A stretch of DNA of 64,000 nucleotides. Source: Streptomyces sp. NRRL F-2580 (GTDB taxonomy: Bacteria; Actinomycetota; Actinomycetes; Streptomycetales; Streptomycetaceae). Below the pieces are notes generated by a model, which saw nothing but the letters and a program-made list of their open reading frames with translations, had not been told where the DNA came from and did no database searches. The translations under genes were made by a program, and so were the position numbers. The stretch spans positions 123,926-187,925 of the forward strand of contig NZ_JOIR01000019.1 in the NCBI RefSeq assembly GCF_000720115.1, given 5' to 3'. Of this stretch, positions 60,787-64,000 are shown piece after piece (the first letter of the stretch is position 1; each line of letters begins with the position of its first letter).

Positions 60787-62802
60787 ATGGCGGCGCCGAC
60801 CCGGCCCTACGGGAGCTGGCCCTCGCCCGTCGACGCCGCGCTCGCCGCCGCGCTCGACGGCCGGCCCGAGTACGTCGGCACGGTCGGTCCCGAGGTGTGG
60901 TGGACCGAACCCCGGCCGCGGGAGGCCGGCCGCCGCACCCTCGTCCGCCGCCGACTCGCGGACGGGGAGGCCGAGTTCACCGAGCTGCCCGCGCCGTGGA
61001 ACGTGCGCAGCCGGGTCACCGAGTACGGCGGTCAGCCTTGGGCCGGAGCCGAACGGCCCGTCGGCGGGCCCCTGTTGGTCTTCGTCCACTTCGCCGACCA
61101 GCGGCTGTACGCCTACGAGCCGGACGCGCCCGGCGACGCCGCGCCGCGTCCGCTCACCCCCCTGTCCGGGACCGGCGGCGGACTGCGGTGGGCCGACCCG
61201 GTGCTGCGCGGCGGCGAGGTGTGGTGCGTGCTGGAGGAGTTCACCGGGCCCGCCCCGACCGACGTGCGCCGGGTGCTGGCCGCCGTACCGCTCGACGGAT
61301 CGGCGGCGCAAGACCGCTCTGCCGTAAGGGAGTTGACTGACGACCGGCACCGGTTCACCACCGGGCCCCGGCTCTCCCCGGACGGCCGGCACGCGGCCTG
61401 GCTGGTCTGGGACCACCCCCGGATGCCCTGGGACGGCACCGAGCTGAAGCTGGCCGAGATCACCGCGGACGCCACGCTGACCGGCGTCCGGACCGTGCTC
61501 GGCGGCCCTGAGGAGTCCGTGGCCCAGGTGGACTGGACGGTCGGCGGAACCCTCCTCGTGGTGAGCGACCGCGGTGGCTGGTGGAACCCGTACCGGGTGG
61601 TCCCGGAGACGGGCGGAGCCGTCAACCTGTGCCCCAGGGAAGAGGAGTTCGGCGGCCCGCTGTGGAAGCCCGGACTGCGCTGGATCGCCCCGCTGCCCGA
61701 CGGCGCCACCCGGGCCGCGGGCGCCGGGGCAGGGCTCCTCGCCGTCCTGCACGGCCAGGGCTCCCCGGTGCTCGGCATCCTGGACGCCGAGAGCGGCGAC
61801 CTGGTCGACGCGGCCGGTCCGTGGACGGCCTGGCAGCCGACGCTCGCCGTGCACGGCACCCGGGTCTACGGGGTCGCCGCCAGCCCGCGCAGCGCGTACG
61901 AGGTGGTCGAGCTGGACACCGCGACCGGGCACGCCCGGGTGATCGGCGCGCAGGGCGCGGACCCGGTGGACCCGGCCTACTACCCGGAACCGCAGAGCCG
62001 CACCTTCCTCGGCCCGGACAGCCGCCAGATCCACGCGCACGTCTACCCGCCGCACCACCCGGCCTGCCGGGCCGCCGCCGACGAACTGCCCCCGTACGTG
62101 GTGTGGGCGCACGGCGGCCCAACCGACCACGTGCCGCCCGTACTCGACCTGCACATCGCGTACTTCACCTCGCGCGGCATCGGCGTGGCCGAGGTCAACT
62201 ACGGCGGGTCCACCGGCTACGGCCGCGCCTACCGGGAGCGGCTGCGCGGGCAATGGGGCGTGGTCGACGTGGAGGACTGCGCGGCGGTGGCCCGGGCGCT
62301 GGCCGCCGAGGGCACGGCCGACCCGGCCCGGCTCGCCATCCGCGGCGCCAGCGCCGGCGGCTGGACGGCGGCGGCCTCGCTGGCCGCCACCGACCTCTAC
62401 GCCTGCGCCGCGATCATCTACCCGGTGCTGGACCTGCTGGGCTTCGCGGAGGAGACCCACGACCTGGAGTCCCGCTACGTCGAGAGCCTGGCCGGGCCGC
62501 CGCAGACCCTCGCCGTGCTCTGCCGCGAGCGCTCCCCGGTGGCCCGCGCCGACCGGATCACGGCGCCGTTCGTGCTGCTCCAGGGCCTGGACGACGCGGT
62601 CTGCCCGCCGGCCCAGGCGGAGCGCTTCCTGGCGGCGCTGCGGGGCCGGCCGGTGCCGCACGCATACGTGGCCTTCGCGGGCGAGGGCCACGGCTTCCGC
62701 CGGGCGGACACCATGATCCGGGCGCTGGAGGCCGAACTGTCGCTGTACGCCCAGGTCTTCGGGATCGACCGGACCGACGTCCCCCGCCTGCCGCTGGCCT
62801 AG
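60787..62802 (+). CDS. S9-family prolyl oligopeptidase-type peptidase
   Basis: 671 residues: N-terminal beta-propeller (about 1-400) and C-terminal alpha/beta hydrolase domain with Ser522 in GASAGGW, Asp in LLQGLDDAVCPP and His in GEGHGFR. Cleaves short peptides; dipeptidyl/oligopeptidase subtype not clear. ATG at 60787 is preferred to an upstream start inside the M20 gene. Last gene of the peptidase operon; the next gene is convergent one base after its stop. Confidence 0.9.
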   Translation: MAAPTRPYGSWPSPVDAALAAALDGRPEYVGTVGPEVWWTEPRPREAGRRTLVRRRLADGEAEFTELPAPWNVRSRVTEYGGQPWAGAERPVGGPLLVFVHFADQRLYAYEPDAPGDAAPRPLTPLSGTGGGLRWADPVLRGGEVWCVLEEFTGPAPTDVRRVLAAVPLDGSAAQDRSAVRELTDDRHRFTTGPRLSPDGRHAAWLVWDHPRMPWDGTELKLAEITADATLTGVRTVLGGPEESVAQVDWTVGGTLLVVSDRGGWWNPYRVVPETGGAVNLCPREEEFGGPLWKPGLRWIAPLPDGATRAAGAGAGLLAVLHGQGSPVLGILDAESGDLVDAAGPWTAWQPTLAVHGTRVYGVAASPRSAYEVVELDTATGHARVIGAQGADPVDPAYYPEPQSRTFLGPDSRQIHAHVYPPHHPACRAAADELPPYVVWAHGGPTDHVPPVLDLHIAYFTSRGIGVAEVNYGGSTGYGRAYRERLRGQWGVVDVEDCAAVARALAAEGTADPARLAIRGASAGGWTAAASLAATDLYACAAIIYPVLDLLGFAEETHDLESRYVESLAGPPQTLAVLCRERSPVARADRITAPFVLLQGLDDAVCPPAQAERFLAALRGRPVPHAYVAFAGEGHGFRRADTMIRALEAELSLYAQVFGIDRTDVPRLPLA

Positions 62803-62803
62803 G

Positions 62804-63367
62804 CTAGGCCCGGTCCGGGCGCGCGGGGCTGCCGGCGGACCGGGCCGCGGTCCGCACGCTCCACCAGACGGAGCCGAGCAGCAGGGCGCCCGGGGTGACG
62901 CCCGCGACCGCCGCGATGACGGCCGCGGAGCAGCCGCAGGCGGCCAGCACCAGACCGGCGGCGCCACACGCGGACATCGCGGCCGCCAGCAGCCGGAGCG
63001 AGGGCATGCGCCAGACCGCCGCGAGGCCGAAGAAGTGCAGGCCGACGATCAGGGCGATCCAGCCGACCGTGGCCCGCGGGACGTGCAGCAGGCGGTTGAT
63101 GACGAAGAGGCCGGCCGCGACGACGACCACCTCGGCGGCCACCACGAGGAGGTAGCCCCGACCGAACCTCCTCGGCGCCGGAGCATCGGCGGCGTCCGCC
63201 GCGGGCACGCGGGACCGGCGCAGCGCGATGAACAGCCAGACGAAGGCGAATATCGCGAGGAGGCGCAGGGGAACGGCGACGGCCGGAGGCAGGGCTCCGG
63301 CGTTCGCCTGGACGAAGAAGACTCCGAAGCCGGCGCCGATGAGCCCACTCGTCTGATGCGATTTCAT
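62804..63367 (-). CDS. Small integral membrane protein
   Basis: 187 residues with about 5-6 hydrophobic helices separated by short basic loops (LRLLAIFAFVWLFIALRR, GYLLVVAAEVVVVAAGLFVI). No family recognised; resembles uncharacterised actinobacterial membrane proteins. Its stop is 1 base from the S9 peptidase stop, convergent. Confidence 0.75.
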   Translation of the reverse strand: MKSHQTSGLIGAGFGVFFVQANAGALPPAVAVPLRLLAIFAFVWLFIALRRSRVPAADAADAPAPRRFGRGYLLVVAAEVVVVAAGLFVINRLLHVPRATVGWIALIVGLHFFGLAAVWRMPSLRLLAAAMSACGAAGLVLAACGCSAAVIAAVAGVTPGALLLGSVWWSVRTAARSAGSPARPDRA

Positions 63368-63420
63368 GGCACACAGTCTGATCGAAGTCGATCATGAAGT
63401 GCAAAGCTGCGGGGCGGGTC

Positions 63421-63753
63421 CTATTCGGTCCTGCGCCGCAGGTGGCGGGTGGCCTCGCTCGTGCGCAGCCAGACCCGCAGCGGGCCGACGGCGGTGAAAC
63501 CGCTGCGGAGCGCGGTGTCCAGGTCCGCCCCGCCCTCGTAGCCGACGACGTCCAGGTCCGGCCAGCGGGCGGCGGCCTCGGTGAGGGCGCCCGCCCAGGC
63601 CGCGTCGGCCGAAGCCCCGTCACCGGCGAACAGGTTGGAGACGCCCACCACACCGCCCCCGGTGCTCACGACCGCCCCGGCGACGATCCGGTTGTTCAGC
63701 GCGGCCCTGCGGAGCAGGGTCATCCTCGTCCCGCTCGTCTCGTCCGTGATCAC
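63421..63753 (-). CDS. Small GNAT-like protein (possibly truncated)
   Basis: 110 residues, GTG start at 63753. The sequence RRAALNNRIVAGAVVSTGGG, then a strand-helix pattern ending FTAVGPLRVWLRT, resembles the C-terminal half of GNAT acetyltransferases, but there is no clear acetyl-CoA loop. It may be a degenerate or minimal GNAT. A 6-bp inverted repeat GATCAC-GCCG-GTGATC overlaps its start. Confidence 0.55.
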   Translation of the reverse strand: MITDETSGTRMTLLRRAALNNRIVAGAVVSTGGGVVGVSNLFAGDGASADAAWAGALTEAAARWPDLDVVGYEGGADLDTALRSGFTAVGPLRVWLRTSEATRHLRRRTE

Positions 63754-63862
63754 GCCGGTGATCGTGCCACACGCTCCGGCGCCGGGCGGCCATCAGGCCG
63801 ATGCGCCGGTCGAGCTACTGTTGCCTCTTTGCGTGTGCATCAGAGGGAGGAGACCCGACGTC

Positions 63863-63913
63863 GTGGGACTGACCGCCCAGATATCCGCATACCGTGAAGG
63901 TCTAGACGAGTAA
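63863..63913 (+). pseudogene. 5' end of a gene interrupted by the IS
   Basis: AGGGAGGAG, 12 bases, then GTG and 15 more codons (MGLTAQISAYREG...) before TAA. Such a good RBS and start with an abrupt stop next to a transposase suggest that an element inserted at the CTAG near 63902. The original product is not identifiable from 16 residues. Confidence 0.5.
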
Positions 63914-63927
63914 GTCCGAAGGCCTGG

Positions 63928-64000
63928 TCAGTGGTCGTAGGCGATGAGTGACCTGGTCAGTGGTGTGTTGTGGGCCCGGTTGTGCCAGATGGCTGCGGTC
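63928..64000 (-). mobile_element. IS5-like transposase, C-terminal end (continues off window)
   Basis: Read leftwards from the edge, the frame is TAAIWHNRAHNTPLTRSLIA followed by YDH and a stop at 63928. This tail (IWHN...RSLIAYDH) is characteristic of the C-terminus of IS5-type transposases in Streptomyces. The rest of the element lies outside the window. Confidence 0.78.

Overview
The window is chromosomal DNA of a Streptomyces or a very close relative. It is very GC-rich, codons end in G or C, GTG/TTG starts and GTGA/ATGA stop-start overlaps are frequent, and leucine TTA codons are almost absent. The gene families (MmyB-type regulators, SpoIIE-type phosphatases, F420-dependent enzymes, an ethylmalonyl-CoA cluster next to phospholipid genes) are typical of that genus. 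Most of the window is ordinary chromosome. Signs of DNA movement are limited to two clipped IS701-like ends near 14.6-15.8 kb, a deleted BCCT transporter near 38 kb and an IS5-like transposase that runs off the right edge.

Layout. 0-7 kb: cell envelope (L,D-transpeptidase lipoprotein, FemX-type ligase, MurJ flippase) followed by a two-component system co-transcribed with a GerMN lipoprotein. 7-12 kb: cytochrome P450, an anchored protein of unknown function, gamma-glutamyltransferase, and a methionine aminopeptidase divergent from a tiny XRE regulator across an AT-rich nested operator. 12-16 kb: flavin/F420-type protein, a large low-complexity protein, and a lipoprotein bracketed by two 92-bp remnants of one IS end. 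16-20.6 kb: a compact reductive pyrimidine/hydantoin catabolic operon (amidohydrolase, class III aminotransferase, dihydropyrimidinase, LLM-class oxidoreductase). 20.6-29 kb: MFS pump with its divergent regulator, IMPase-type phosphatase, phytoene-dehydrogenase-like oxidoreductase, macro-domain hydrolase, and an Lrp regulator divergent from an exporter/aminotransferase pair. 29-31.5 kb: a galactose-oxidase-type copper radical enzyme with all ligands conserved and two TTA codons. 31.8-36.6 kb: two tail-to-tail PP2C/SpoIIE-type sensor phosphatases. 36.8-43.7 kb: glycerate kinase, BCCT relic, NUDIX, small membrane protein, alkylation repair pair (ogt, ada-alkA) and phosphatidylserine synthesis/decarboxylation. 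43.9-53.3 kb: ethylmalonyl-CoA pathway genes (ccr, meaA, mcl, mch, mcd) with a TetR regulator and a double 3-hydroxybutyryl-CoA dehydrogenase. 53.7-64 kb: HEAT protein, secreted tripeptidyl aminopeptidase, radical SAM protein, SRPBCC protein, three peptidases in one run (M55, M20, S9), small proteins and the IS edge.

How they fit together. The five ethylmalonyl-CoA genes, read leftwards from about 50.3 kb, can turn crotonyl-CoA into ethylmalonyl-CoA and on towards glyoxylate and propionyl/methylmalonyl-CoA; the double dehydrogenase upstream can supply the C4 acyl-CoA. The two upstream regions (near 50.38 and 53.6 kb) share sequence motifs, suggesting a common regulator. Only the gamma-glutamyltransferase (one) and the galactose oxidase (two) carry TTA codons in their first 13 codons, so both may depend on bldA and be tied to development. 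I saw no CRISPR array, tRNA, rRNA or biosynthetic gene cluster core enzyme.
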